This document shows, one piece after another, positions 44,967 to 54,674 of a stretch of DNA of 64,000 nucleotides. The DNA lies in contig NZ_PDWQ01000001.1 of assembly GCF_010211745.1 (NCBI RefSeq), forward strand, positions 248,001 through 312,000. Reading direction: 5' to 3'. The position numbers were made by a program, and so were the translations under genes. The notes under the pieces were generated by a model. The model saw only the letters and a program-made list of their open reading frames with translations. It did not search any database and had not been told where the DNA came from. The DNA is from Pseudoxanthomonas kalamensis DSM 18571 (GTDB taxonomy: Bacteria > Pseudomonadota > Gammaproteobacteria > Xanthomonadales > Xanthomonadaceae). Each line of letters begins with the position of its first letter. Position 1 is the first letter of the stretch.

Positions 44967-45392
44967 ATGAACGCCAAGACCCTGCTCCCGCTGACCGCCG
45001 CCGCCATCTTCGCCGCCTGCACCGGTTCGATGCTGCTGTCCGCCCACACCGCCAAGCCTGCCCAGGAACTGGCCATCGTCGACCTGCCGACCGTGACCGT
45101 TCGCCCGGCCGCCGAAGACCTGGCCTACTACCAAGCCAACAAGATCGTCGACCTGGCCGCCGTCACCGTGCGCCCCGCTGCCGAAGACCTGGCCTACTAC
45201 CACGCCAACCAGGTCGTCGAACTGGCCGCTGTCAGCGTCCGCCCTGCCGCTGAAGACCTGGCCTACTACGTCGCCAGCCAGAGCGAGCGTGTCATCGACC
45301 TGCCGGCCGTGGTCGTGCACGCCACCCGCGAAGCTGCCAGCTCGGTCGCCATCGGCGCCATCGCCCTGCCGCAGACGCTGTCGATCCGCTGA
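44967..45392 (+). CDS. Exported tandem-repeat protein (TVTVRPAAEDLAYY repeats)
   Basis: A 141-aa protein. The N-terminus is hydrophobic (TLLPLTAAAIFAACTGSMLLSA); AAC may be a lipobox cysteine (Cys18), though a normal signal peptide is possible. The mature part has three near-identical 23-26-residue repeats of the form VDL(P/A)(A/T)V(T/S)VRPAAEDLAYYxAN, then one degenerate copy (VIDLPAVVVHATREAASS). DNA copies are also close, so the array is fairly recent or kept uniform. No known family is recognised. It ends at a 45393-45412 hairpin. Role unknown; promoter has a GGTG-N16-CACC site. Confidence 0.8.
   Translation: MNAKTLLPLTAAAIFAACTGSMLLSAHTAKPAQELAIVDLPTVTVRPAAEDLAYYQANKIVDLAAVTVRPAAEDLAYYHANQVVELAAVSVRPAAEDLAYYVASQSERVIDLPAVVVHATREAASSVAIGAIALPQTLSIR
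45069..45285 (+). repeat. Tandem coding repeats, about 69-78 bp, three copies
   Basis: Three copies of a unit encoding (V/I)(V/I)(D/E)L...VRPAAEDLAYYxA follow each other inside the repeat-protein gene. GAAGACCTGGCCTACTAC is identical in all three copies. Unit length differs slightly because the linker after YY varies. Confidence 0.8.
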
Positions 45393-45412
45393 GCGGGAAC
45401 CCCGGTTCCCGC
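45393..45412 (+). terminator. Hairpin after the repeat-protein gene
   Basis: GCGGGAACC / GGTTCCCGC inverted repeat directly after the stop codon, with almost no loop and no T-run. It would form an 8-bp stem with a CCCC loop; weak terminator. Confidence 0.4.
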
Positions 45413-45444
45413 CCACCGCGGACGCTTCACTTACACTCGGCGCG

Positions 45445-45924
45445 ATGCGCGCCAGCCCCGACATCGACGTAGTGCTGTACCAGCCGGAAATTCCCCCGAA
45501 CACCGGCAACGTGATCCGACTTTGCGCCAACACCGGCGCGCGGCTGCACCTGATCGAACCGCTGGGCTTCGCCCTGGACGATCGCCAGCTCAAGCGCGCC
45601 GGACTGGACTACCACGAATACGCACGCATGCAGGTACACCCGACATTGCAGGACGCCCTGGCCGCGATCGCGCCGAAGCGTCTGTTCGCCCTCAGCACCC
45701 GCGGCCGGCAGCGACACGACGCGCCCCGCTATGCGCCGGGCGACGCCTTCCTGTTCGGCCCGGAGACCCGCGGCCTGCCGCAGGAGGTGCTGGAGCAAGT
45801 GCCGCCGCCACAGCGCCTGCGCCTGCCGATGCGGCCGGACAGCCGCAGCCTCAATCTGTCCAACAGCGTCGCCGTGGTCGTGTACGAAGCCTGGCGGCAG
45901 ATGGATTTCGCCGGCGGCAACTGA
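45445..45924 (+). CDS. trmL: tRNA (cytidine/uridine-34-2'-O)-methyltransferase TrmL
   Basis: A SPOUT methyltransferase that methylates the wobble ribose of tRNA-Leu isoacceptors. It has 159 aa, the normal length. Motifs: PEIPPNTGNVIRLCANTGARLHLI (motif 1), FLFGPETRGLP (motif 2) and RSLNLSNSVAVVVYEAWRQ (motif 3, trefoil knot AdoMet site). The start is the ATG at 45445, with a TACACT hexamer ending seven nt upstream and no Shine-Dalgarno sequence, so the transcript may be leaderless. Confidence 0.94.
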   Translation: MRASPDIDVVLYQPEIPPNTGNVIRLCANTGARLHLIEPLGFALDDRQLKRAGLDYHEYARMQVHPTLQDALAAIAPKRLFALSTRGRQRHDAPRYAPGDAFLFGPETRGLPQEVLEQVPPPQRLRLPMRPDSRSLNLSNSVAVVVYEAWRQMDFAGGN

Positions 45925-46086
45925 ACCGGCGCGGAAAAGTTCCCGTTACCGCGGCTGAATTCAGTATCGGCTCAGCGCCAGGTTCAGGGGCGATTTCCGC
46001 CGCGAGCGAATAATCGATTGCACCGTCGCCGGCACCGCAATCGCGTGCAAGGCGGCGGACAAAACCAAAAACGAGATCGAATCCCC

Positions 46087-46641
46087 ATGAAAAATTCCCT
46101 GTTTGCACTGCCCCTGCTGCTTGCCGCTCCGTTCGCCGCCTCGGCCGCCGATGGCGTCAGCTACAACTATCTGGAAGGCGGCTACACCGCCGCCAACCTC
46201 GACAACTCGCCCGACACCGACGGCTGGGCAGTGAAGGGTTCGGCGGCCATCGCCCCCAACTTCCACCTGTTCGGCAGCTACGACAGCCAGGAAGTCGACA
46301 ACATCAACTTCGACATCGACCACCTGGTGCTGGGCGTGGGCTACAACCACACGCTGACGTCGCAGGTCGACCTGCTCAGCCGGGTCGCCTACGAGCGCTA
46401 CCAAACCGACCCGCAGGACTTCAACGGCTACAGCGCCGAAGTCGGCGTGCGCGCCGCGCTGACCCGCAACCTGGAAGGCTATGCGCTGGCCGGCTGGGAA
46501 GACGGCAGCGATTACGACGGCGATTTCTACGGCCGCCTCGGCGCGCAGGTGAAGTTCAGCCCGAACTGGGGCCTCAGCGGCGACGTCAAGTTCGCCGACA
46601 ACGATACCCAGTGGTTCATCGGCCCGCGCTTCACCTGGTAA
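46087..46641 (+). CDS. Ax21-like outer membrane beta-barrel protein
   Basis: A 184-aa protein with a signal peptide cleaved after PFAASA. The mature sequence starts ADGVSYNYLEGGYTAANLD and alternates polar and hydrophobic residues as in an eight-strand barrel, ending in FIGPRFTW with terminal Trp. It closely resembles the Ax21/Omp1X family of Xanthomonas and Stenotrophomonas (the former quorum-sensing claim for Ax21 was withdrawn). The start is the ATG at 46087; the frame upstream of it is not conserved. A strong terminator follows. Confidence 0.9.
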   Translation: MKNSLFALPLLLAAPFAASAADGVSYNYLEGGYTAANLDNSPDTDGWAVKGSAAIAPNFHLFGSYDSQEVDNINFDIDHLVLGVGYNHTLTSQVDLLSRVAYERYQTDPQDFNGYSAEVGVRAALTRNLEGYALAGWEDGSDYDGDFYGRLGAQVKFSPNWGLSGDVKFADNDTQWFIGPRFTW

Positions 46642-46688
46642 AGCGCGTCGTTCCCCGGCGGCGCGACCTCTCTCCCGCGTCGCCACCC

Positions 46689-46722
46689 AAGCCCGGCAGC
46701 CGACACCCTGCCGGGCTTTTCT
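46689..46722. terminator. Intrinsic terminator between convergent genes
   Basis: AAGCCCGGCAG / CTGCCGGGCTT, an 11-bp stem with an 8-nt loop, followed by TTCTTT on the plus strand. It terminates the Ax21-like gene and possibly gpsA from the other side. Confidence 0.85.
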
Positions 46723-46756
46723 TTGCCCGCGCTCGGGCCAGCGCAGCGAACAGCGG

Positions 46757-47779
46757 CTACTTGAACAGCGTCTGCGGGTATTCGGGTTTCTGTTCGCGTG
46801 CCAGCAACTGCTGCAGGCCGTCCACCGGCGTCAGTTCGCCGCACAGCACTGCGCGCACCGCGCTGGAAATGGGCAGTTCGATCCCACAACGGTCGGCCAG
46901 CCGCATCACCTCGTTGGCAGTCTGCACCGACTCGACCACCTGGCCGATTTCGCGCACGGCCGCGTCGATCGCCTGGCCGCGGCCCAGCGCCAGGCCCAGG
47001 CGGCGGTTGCGCGACAGGTCGCCGGTGCAGGTCAGCACCAGGTCGCCCAGCCCGGCCAGGCCCATCAGCGTTTCCGGACGGGCACCGAGCGCGGCGGCCA
47101 GCCGCAGCATTTCGTTCAGGCCGCGGGTGATCAGGCCGGCGCGCGCGTTCAGGCCCAGCTGCATGCCGTCGGCCACGCCGGTGGCCACCGCCAGCACATT
47201 CTTCATCGCCCCGCCGAGTTCGGCACCGACCATGTCGTCACCGGTGTAGGCGCGGAAGGCCGCGCCATGCAGAACCTCGGCCATGCGCTGGGTGAACGCC
47301 GGATCGGCGCCGTGCACGGTGACGGCGGTCGGCAGGTTCTGCGCGACCTCCTTGGCAAACGACGGCCCGGTGACCACCGCCAGCGGCACCTCCGTGCCGA
47401 GCAGGCTTTCGGCGACCTCGTGCAGGAACCGGCCCGAACCGGGCTCGAAACCCTTGGTCGCCCAGGCCACGCCGGCCGCGGCCGGGCGCAGCGGCGCCAG
47501 CGCACGCAGGGTTTCGGGGAAGGCATGCGAAGGCACCACCACCAGCACCAGGTCGGCCGTGGTCATCGCTGCGGCCAGATCCGTGGTCGCGCGCAGCGTG
47601 TCCGGCAGCGGAATACCGGGCAGGTAGCGCGGATTCTCGTGGCGGCGGTCGATCGCCTCCACGACCGCCGCATCGCGACCCCACAGGGTCACGGCATGGC
47701 CGTTACGGGCCATCAGCGACGCCAGCGCCGTGCCCCAGGAGCCGGCGCCGAGCACGGCGATGTTCAGCGCTTGCATCAT
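46757..47779 (-). CDS. gpsA: Glycerol-3-phosphate dehydrogenase [NAD(P)+]
   Basis: Makes sn-glycerol-3-phosphate for phospholipid synthesis. It has 340 aa: Rossmann motif [16 protein letters not shown] at the N-terminus, [39 protein letters not shown], and the catalytic lysine region [30 protein letters not shown] is also diagnostic. It is last in the yibN-secB-gpsA order conserved in gammaproteobacteria. Two in-frame ATG codons start the frame (MMQALN). Confidence 0.97.
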   Translation of the reverse strand: MMQALNIAVLGAGSWGTALASLMARNGHAVTLWGRDAAVVEAIDRRHENPRYLPGIPLPDTLRATTDLAAAMTTADLVLVVVPSHAFPETLRALAPLRPAAAGVAWATKGFEPGSGRFLHEVAESLLGTEVPLAVVTGPSFAKEVAQNLPTAVTVHGADPAFTQRMAEVLHGAAFRAYTGDDMVGAELGGAMKNVLAVATGVADGMQLGLNARAGLITRGLNEMLRLAAALGARPETLMGLAGLGDLVLTCTGDLSRNRRLGLALGRGQAIDAAVREIGQVVESVQTANEVMRLADRCGIELPISSAVRAVLCGELTPVDGLQQLLAREQKPEYPQTLFK

Positions 47780-47834
47780 CGGAACGGAGGGCCGCCGCGT
47801 CCCGGTCCGTGGCGACGGACCGGGGAAAACCGCA

Positions 47835-48365
47835 TCAGGCGTTGCCGGCCGCTTCGGTGTCGGCCGCCAGCTGCTGGCCGTCGCCGGCCTGGGCCTGGGC
47901 GGCGCGCTGGCGCAGGGTTTCGGCGTACAGGGCGTCGAAATTGATCGGCTGCAGGTAGAACGGCGGGAAACCGCCGGCCTGGATCAGGTCGCTCATCAGC
48001 TGGCGCACGTACGGGAACAGGATGTTCGGACACTGGGTGCCGAGCAGGCCGTCGATGGTCTGCGGCTCCATCCCGGTCAGGCCGAAGATGCCAGCCTGCT
48101 TGACCTCGGCCACGTAGGCGGTCTTGTCGCCGGCCTTGCAGGTCAGGGTCACGCCCAACACCACTTCGAAGGCGTTATCGCCGATGCGCTGGACCTGCTG
48201 GTTCAGGTTCAGGTTCAACTCCGGTTGCACGTTCTCGGTGAAGATGCCCGGCGCGCCCGGCACTTCGAAGGACAGGTCCTTGACGTAGATCTTCTCGACG
48301 CTGAAGGCCGGGCCGTTGTTCTGGGGGGCCGGCGCCGCTGCGCCGTTGCTGGTTTCGTCGGACAT
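47835..48365 (-). CDS. secB: Protein-export chaperone SecB
   Basis: Keeps exported precursors unfolded and hands them to SecA. It has 176 aa from the ATG at 48363-48365. Family motifs are present: [19 protein letters not shown] near the N-terminus, [37 protein letters not shown], and [18 protein letters not shown]. The C-terminal tail is Ala/Gln rich. gpsA follows on the same strand. Confidence 0.97.
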   Translation of the reverse strand: MSDETSNGAAAPAPQNNGPAFSVEKIYVKDLSFEVPGAPGIFTENVQPELNLNLNQQVQRIGDNAFEVVLGVTLTCKAGDKTAYVAEVKQAGIFGLTGMEPQTIDGLLGTQCPNILFPYVRQLMSDLIQAGGFPPFYLQPINFDALYAETLRQRAAQAQAGDGQQLAADTEAAGNA

Positions 48366-48447
48366 TGCCGTGGCTCCGTGAATCTGGTGAGTGTGAAAAA
48401 AGAGGTCGATTATCGCATGCGGGCGCCAACGGCGCCCGGTGGCCGGC

Positions 48448-48882
48448 TCAGCGGCCCTTGACCAGCGGCAGGTCGGCCTGCTGCCAGGCAACGATGCCGC
48501 CGTCCAGCCAATGGACCTTTTCGAAACCCGCCTTCTTCAGCCGCTTGGCCGCCGCGGCCGAGGCCTGACCGTTGCGGCAGACCAGCACCACCGGCAGCGA
48601 ACGCGCCTGGGCCAGGGTCTTGTTTTCCGGGTCGAAGCTGCTCGGCATCACGTTGCGGCTGCCGGCGATGTGGCCCTTTTCGAAGTCGTTGCTGGCCGAC
48701 AGGTCGACCACCAGGGCGCTTTCCTGATTGATCAGCTGGGTCAGCCCGGCCGGGCGCAGCGTCTTGTAGCCGCGGAACAGCTGGGCAAATTCATTGGCGA
48801 CGATGGCCACGGTCAGCACGACCAGGGCCAGCGACAGGATGGGGCTGCTGGCGGCGAACGCCTTGAGGGTTTCCAAATCCAC
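48448..48882 (-). CDS. yibN: Membrane-anchored rhodanese (YibN-like)
   Basis: A 144-aa protein: one N-terminal membrane helix (about residues 12-31) and a single rhodanese domain (about 45-142). The active-site cysteine is Cys102 in [34 protein letters not shown] is the conserved CH2A-type motif. Rhodaneses move sulfane sulfur; for YibN the partner is unknown. Gene order yibN-secB-gpsA is the same as in E. coli, which supports the name. Confidence 0.9.
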   Translation of the reverse strand: MDLETLKAFAASSPILSLALVVLTVAIVANEFAQLFRGYKTLRPAGLTQLINQESALVVDLSASNDFEKGHIAGSRNVMPSSFDPENKTLAQARSLPVVLVCRNGQASAAAAKRLKKAGFEKVHWLDGGIVAWQQADLPLVKGR

Positions 48883-48955
48883 GATCCGCGATGGGGGTAG
48901 TTGCCGGGAAGGGGCGCGATTGTCGCACAGCGGGCCGTCCGCCGCCGCGCAATGG

Positions 48956-49420
48956 CTATTGCCCGTCCCACAGGTCGGGCAGGCCGACCGTCAGCCACCA
49001 GCGCTCGGCTTCGTCATCCCATTGCCAGCGCTCGCGATAGCGTTCCACCCGCTCGGCCATGGTGTGGCGGTTGACCACCCGCAGCTCGATGTTGCGCACA
49101 ATGCCGCCATCGGGCTCGACCGCGCTGCTGACATCGCGATAACCGGAAATCTCGACCTGGCGGAAGCGCTCCAGGTCCAGATCGGTCAGCGGGCGTTCGG
49201 CGCGCGTCTCGGGTTCGACGAACTCCCAGGCCGATTCGAATTCGCCCCAGCGCACGGCCGTGGCATAGGCGATCTGGGTCTGTTCCAGCAGCCGCGCCTT
49301 CTTGCGCTTGCCCACCGCCTCGGCCTGTCCGGCCACTGCAAGCAGGACCAGGCCCAGCAGCGCCCAGCGCCAGAATCCGCGCGGATGTGCCGTGGACACG
49401 GCTCGGTTGCTCGTCATCAT
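48956..49420 (-). CDS. Hypothetical exported protein
   Basis: A 154-aa protein with a signal peptide or membrane anchor (about 18-36, ALLGLVLLAVAGQAEA). The mature part is a small alpha+beta domain (YATAVRWGEFESAWEFVEPE, SGYRDVSSAVEPDGGIVRNI, ERWQWDDEAERWWLTVGLP), resembling NTF2-like/DUF4440-type folds, but I cannot assign a family firmly. It sits 10 nt after the thioesterase gene on the minus strand, probably in one operon with it. Confidence 0.75.
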   Translation of the reverse strand: MMTSNRAVSTAHPRGFWRWALLGLVLLAVAGQAEAVGKRKKARLLEQTQIAYATAVRWGEFESAWEFVEPETRAERPLTDLDLERFRQVEISGYRDVSSAVEPDGGIVRNIELRVVNRHTMAERVERYRERWQWDDEAERWWLTVGLPDLWDGQ

Positions 49421-49429
49421 GCCCGCATC

Positions 49430-49888
49430 CTAACCCTTGGCGATCGCCACGAAGCGCCCGCCCAGTTCGGCAGCCATCCCGCCTTCAGCCAGCGGCACGC
49501 CTGCTTCGATCCGCACCCGCGCGCGCCCGCGCTGGCGCAGCGTGGCCAGGAAATCCTCCCAGGACTGGCCGTCGGCCAGCCAGGCCTCGGCGCGCAGGTC
49601 GTCGTACACGGGGGCCCGATAGCGGATATCACTGTCGGCCACGTACACCTCGGCCTCCAGCCCGGACAGCTGCAGCTGCAGGTTGACCAGGCCCCAGCCG
49701 GCCAGTGTCATCAGCGAGGTCAGGCTGCCGCCGAAGGCGTTGCCCTTGTCGTTGACGTTCAGCGCCAGCGGCGCGCGCACCCCGAAGCGGCCATCGGCAT
49801 AGCCGTCCACCGCGACCCCCAGCGCCGCCAGCGGCGGCATGGCGGCACAGGTGTCACGCAGTGTCTGCAAGGCGGCTTCAAGCGGCAT
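49430..49888 (-). CDS. Hotdog-fold thioesterase (YiiD C-terminal-like)
   Basis: A 152-aa single-domain protein matching the YiiD_C/thioesterase family: LALNVNDKGNAFGGSLTSLMTLAGWGLVN is the hotdog helix with NxxGTxFGG-like sequence, and VADSDIRYRAPVYDDLRAEAWL is the central sheet. In such enzymes this helix carries the acyl-thioester active site. The substrate is unknown. It is divergent from hemD, with only 17 nt between start codons. Confidence 0.85.
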   Translation of the reverse strand: MPLEAALQTLRDTCAAMPPLAALGVAVDGYADGRFGVRAPLALNVNDKGNAFGGSLTSLMTLAGWGLVNLQLQLSGLEAEVYVADSDIRYRAPVYDDLRAEAWLADGQSWEDFLATLRQRGRARVRIEAGVPLAEGGMAAELGGRFVAIAKG

Positions 49889-49905
49889 CGAACATAATCC
49901 CGGTC

Positions 49906-50676
49906 ATGGCTCCGATCAGCCCGCCCGGATGGTACGTCATCTCGCTGCGCCCGCAGGGCGGCCACGCCGGCTTGCGCGCGGCGGCGGCGCGACGCGGCGG
50001 CGGCCTGCTGGCGTTGTCGCCGTGGCGCTTGCAGGGTCGCGACGACCGTGACACTCGCCACGCCTTGCGCAACGCGCTGGCGGCCGATCGCGTGCTGTTC
50101 ACCAGCCCGGCCGCGGTCCGCCACGCTGCCGCGCTGGCGACGCTCAAGCCGCGTCGCGGCCAGGTGTGGATCGCGGTCGGCAGCGGCACCGCCACCGCCT
50201 TGCGCCGGTTCGGCATCGATGACGTGATCGCACCGGCACGAATGGATAGCGAAGGCCTGCTGGACCTGCCGCAGCTACGCGGCCTGCGCGGCCACAGCGT
50301 CGGCCTGGTCACCGCGCCGCAAGGCCGCGAGGCGCTGGCGCCGGCGTTGCGCCGCCGTGGCGCACGGGTGCTGCGCGCCGATGTCTACGAACGCATCGCC
50401 ATCGTCCCGGCCGCGCGCGCGCGACAGCGCCTGCGCGAACTGGATCGTCCCGCCTGCGTGGCGTTGAGCAGTGGCGGCGCGCTGCAGGCATTGCTGGCCG
50501 TGCTGGTGCCGCCCGAACGCGCGGCCTTGTTGCGGATTCCCGCGATTGTCGCCAGCGAACGGCTGGCGGCGCAGGCGCGCGCGGCCGGTTTCCGCCGTGT
50601 GCGGCTGGCCACCGGCCCGCGTCCGGCGCAACTGGCTTCCGCGGCGGCGGAAGCCATCGGCGTGCGCTTCCACTAA
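49906..50676 (+). CDS. hemD: Uroporphyrinogen-III synthase
   Basis: Closes and inverts hydroxymethylbilane to uroporphyrinogen III in heme synthesis. It has 256 aa. HemD sequences diverge strongly; assignment rests on RVLFTSPAAVRHA, WIAVGSGTATALRRFGID, GLLDLPQLRGLRGHSVGLVTAPQGREALAPALRRRGA, and the position before hemX and hemY. The start chosen is the ATG at 49906; an upstream ATG at 49861 would overlap the divergent thioesterase gene. CATAAT ends seven nt before the start and there is no Shine-Dalgarno sequence. Confidence 0.9.
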   Translation: MAPISPPGWYVISLRPQGGHAGLRAAAARRGGGLLALSPWRLQGRDDRDTRHALRNALAADRVLFTSPAAVRHAAALATLKPRRGQVWIAVGSGTATALRRFGIDDVIAPARMDSEGLLDLPQLRGLRGHSVGLVTAPQGREALAPALRRRGARVLRADVYERIAIVPAARARQRLRELDRPACVALSSGGALQALLAVLVPPERAALLRIPAIVASERLAAQARAAGFRRVRLATGPRPAQLASAAAEAIGVRFH

Positions 50677-50739
50677 CATGATCGACGGAATCCCTGCGGC
50701 CACGGACCGCAGGTCGGCGACTCGATCAAGGATGCCCGC

Positions 50740-51762
50740 GTGAACGAAGAAGACACCACTGTCCGCACCCGCTTGCCCTGGCGCTGGATCCTCGCGCTGG
50801 TGGTGCTGGCGCTGATCGGCTTGGCGGTCTGGCGCGGCTGGGCATGGTGGCAAGCGCGCAACGCCGGCGAGCAGGTGCGGCTGGACGCGGCCGAACAGCG
50901 GATCGAGGCGCTGGAAGCCCGGGTCGAGTCGCTCAATCGCGAATCACGCGCACAGGCGCAGCGGCTGCAAAGCGCCAGCGCCAGCCAGCAGGTGCTGCGC
51001 GACGAGGTGCTCGGCCTCGGCCAGCGCAACGACCTGCTGCAGGAAAGCATCGACACCCTGGTCCGGCAGGATCGCGAAGGCCCGCAAGCCGCTTTGCGTC
51101 TGGACGAAGCGGAACTGCTGCTGTCGCTGGCCGGCGAACGTCTGACCCTGGCCGACGACCCGGCCGCCGCGCGACGCGCCTATGCGCTGGCCGCCGGCAT
51201 CCTCGACAGTCTGGACAATCCGCGGCTGCTGAACCTGAAACAGGCGCTGGCACAGGAACGTGCCGCCGCCGAGGCGCTCGGCGACGGGCCGCAGGCCGCG
51301 CTGGGCGCGCGCCTGGATGCGCTGGAAAGCCGCCTGGACGCGATACCGCACGCACAGGCAGCCACCGACGCTGCCGCGCGCCCGGCCTGGCAGCGCGCGC
51401 TGGCGCCGCTGGTCGATATCCGCCCCAGCCAAGACAACCCGGCACTGTCGCCGAACGACCGTAGCGCCGGCGTCGCGGCACTGAAAATCGAACTGGCGCT
51501 GGCGCGGGCCGCGCTGGAACGCGGCGACGATGCCGCCTTCGACCGTGCGCTTGAGCGCGTGCAGACCTGGCTGCCGCGATTGTGGCCCGAATCGGCCGCG
51601 CTGCAGCACGAGCGCACGGAACTGGCCGCGCTGCGCGCCGCGCCCTTGCGTCCGGCCGATCCGGTGCTTGGCAGCAGCCTGCAGCAATTGCGCGCGTTGC
51701 GCGAAAGCACGATGCGCGATCCTGCCCCGACCACGCCGGCAGCGAAGGAGGCCACGCCATGA
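50740..51762 (+). CDS. hemX: HemX-like membrane protein
   Basis: A 340-aa protein of the HemX family (annotated uroporphyrinogen-III C-methyltransferase in some databases, though it has no methyltransferase domain). One N-terminal membrane helix (about residues 13-37) is followed by a coiled coil (DAAEQRIEALEARVESLNRES) and a helical periplasmic domain with LRLDEAELLLSLAGERLTLADD, a HemX hallmark. The start is a GTG. It overlaps hemY by 4 nt. Probably a structural factor in heme synthesis; the biochemical role is not established. Confidence 0.9.
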   Translation: MNEEDTTVRTRLPWRWILALVVLALIGLAVWRGWAWWQARNAGEQVRLDAAEQRIEALEARVESLNRESRAQAQRLQSASASQQVLRDEVLGLGQRNDLLQESIDTLVRQDREGPQAALRLDEAELLLSLAGERLTLADDPAAARRAYALAAGILDSLDNPRLLNLKQALAQERAAAEALGDGPQAALGARLDALESRLDAIPHAQAATDAAARPAWQRALAPLVDIRPSQDNPALSPNDRSAGVAALKIELALARAALERGDDAAFDRALERVQTWLPRLWPESAALQHERTELAALRAAPLRPADPVLGSSLQQLRALRESTMRDPAPTTPAAKEATP

Positions 51763-53021
51763 AAGCCCTGCGACTGATCCTGGTCCTGTTGCTGCTGGTA
51801 TTGGCCGGCGTGCTCGGCGCGCAATGGCTGGGCCACCCTTCGGCGCACGATTACGGCGAAGTCTTCGTCCGCGTGGCCGGCCACGACGCTCAGGCTTCAT
51901 TGCCGGCGGCGCTGCTGGCGCTGGCGCTGCTGTTCCTGCTGCTGTGGCTGGCGTGGAAGATCGTCAGCCTGCCGTTCCGCGCCTGGGGCCGCTACCGGCG
52001 CAAGCAGGCGCGGGCGCGCCTGATCGACGGCTTCGAGGCCCTGCATGGCGGGCAGTGGGCGAAAGCCGAGAAGCTGCTGGTGCAGGCCGCCGGCGACCGC
52101 GAAGTCGGCGTGATCGCGCGCGTAGCCGCCCTGCGCGCCTCCAGCGCGCGTGGCGACGATGCGGCCTCGCGCCAGCATCTGGACGCGCTGGCACAGGACC
52201 ATCCGCGCGCGCATGCGCTGGCCGCGGCCGATCGCGCGCTGGCCCTGCAGCGCCCGGCCGAGGCGCTGGCCGCGCTGGATGCCGCCGTAGTGCAACCGTT
52301 ACCGCCGCGTGGACTGGCGCTGCGGATCGAAGCGCTGCTGCAATCCCATCGCGCCGGCGAAGCCTGGGGCATGCTCGGCGCGTTGCGCCAGCAGCAGGCC
52401 ATGCCCGACGCGGAACTGGCCGCGCTGGAGTCGCGGCTGGCGGTGCAGTCCATCGCCGAAGCGACCGACGCCAACGTGCTGGCCGAACGCTGGGAAAGCC
52501 TGCCCAAGCCGTCGCGCAACCAGGCCGACGTGGTCGCCGCCTATGCCGGTCGCGCCGCCGCGCTGCGCTGGGACGATGCCGCCGTGCGCAGCATCGAACA
52601 CGCGCTGGACGCACGCTGGGACGAATCGCTGGTGGCGCTGTACGGCACGCTGCCAGTCGGCAAGCTGGACTCGCGCCGCGCCAGCGCGCAACGCTGGCTG
52701 CAGGCACACCCCGACAGCCCGGCGCTACTGGTCGCGCTGGGTCGGCTGGCCCGCCGGCAGGGGCAATGGCCGCAGGCGGAGGATTTCCTGCATCGCGCAC
52801 TGGCCCAGGGCGCCGGCCCCGAAGCATGGGAGGAACTCGGGCACGGCTACACCGCCGCCGGCAACGAGTCGCTGGCCCGCCGCAGCTACGCCAACGCCAT
52901 CCATGCCCGCGAAGGCGAAGCCACCCAGGCCCTGCCGGGCCGCGACCTGAAGAAGCAGATCCAGGACGAAGCGGTGGTGGAAGCGCGCAACGAGCACGGC
53001 CTGCCGCAACTGCGCGGTTGA
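51759..53021 (+). CDS. hemY: HemY-like TPR membrane protein
   Basis: A 420-aa protein: two N-terminal membrane helices (about 5-22 and 47-70, the second [18 protein letters not shown]), then a long cytoplasmic or periplasmic TPR-like domain ([42 protein letters not shown]). This is the HemY_N plus TPR layout found downstream of hemX in gammaproteobacteria. It is not the protoporphyrinogen oxidase of Gram-positive bacteria with the same symbol. The ATG overlaps the hemX stop. Confidence 0.92.
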   Translation: MKALRLILVLLLLVLAGVLGAQWLGHPSAHDYGEVFVRVAGHDAQASLPAALLALALLFLLLWLAWKIVSLPFRAWGRYRRKQARARLIDGFEALHGGQWAKAEKLLVQAAGDREVGVIARVAALRASSARGDDAASRQHLDALAQDHPRAHALAAADRALALQRPAEALAALDAAVVQPLPPRGLALRIEALLQSHRAGEAWGMLGALRQQQAMPDAELAALESRLAVQSIAEATDANVLAERWESLPKPSRNQADVVAAYAGRAAALRWDDAAVRSIEHALDARWDESLVALYGTLPVGKLDSRRASAQRWLQAHPDSPALLVALGRLARRQGQWPQAEDFLHRALAQGAGPEAWEELGHGYTAAGNESLARRSYANAIHAREGEATQALPGRDLKKQIQDEAVVEARNEHGLPQLRG

Positions 53022-53040
53022 GCCCATCCACACGAGTTCC

Positions 53041-54114
<1,074 letters not shown>

Positions 54115-54133
54115 ATTCCGCGGCGGACCTGCG

Positions 54134-54580
54134 TCAGCGGATCACCAGCACCGGCACCTGGCTGCGCATCAGCACTTCATTGGCCTGGCTGCCCAGCAGC
54201 AGCCGGTTCAGGCCGCGACGACCGTGCGAGGCCATCACCACCAGGTCGCAGCCTTCGGCCTGCGCGGTTTCGATGATCGCCTCGGCCGCGTAGCGGTCGG
54301 GCAGGTAGCGGGGGCGGAGAGCAACGCCGGCGGCCTGTGCCTGCGCCTGGACCCGCTGCAGGACGGCGGCGCCTTCCTGCTCGCGGGCAGCCTGGAAGTC
54401 CGAAGCGGTCGCGCCGGCGGTGGCCCAGCCCATGGCGTCGTCGAAGCCGGTGACGATCGGTTCGCTGACCGTCAGCGCCAGCACCTCGGCCCCCAGCGTG
54501 GCCGCCAGCGCCAGACCCGCATCGACGCCCTTCTGCGCCAGTTCGGAACCATCGGTCGCGATCAGGATGTGCTTGTACAT
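54134..54580 (-). CDS. Universal stress protein (UspA family)
   Basis: A 148-aa protein from the ATG at 54578-54580. It starts MYKHILIATDGSELAQKG and ends with the nucleotide-binding element ASHGRRGLNRLLLGS followed by VLMRSQVPVLVIR. This is an ATP-binding-type Usp with the first Gly of the G2xG9xG(S/T) motif replaced by Ala, a frequent variant. A one-domain protein of unknown stress role. Confidence 0.92.
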   Translation of the reverse strand: MYKHILIATDGSELAQKGVDAGLALAATLGAEVLALTVSEPIVTGFDDAMGWATAGATASDFQAAREQEGAAVLQRVQAQAQAAGVALRPRYLPDRYAAEAIIETAQAEGCDLVVMASHGRRGLNRLLLGSQANEVLMRSQVPVLVIR

Positions 54581-54674
54581 GGGGCGCCTCGTGGCTGTGG
54601 GTTGTATCAATTACACACCCATCGGCCACGACATGCACTGATCGCGATCAAGTTCCGCCAGTTCCATGCGGGTT

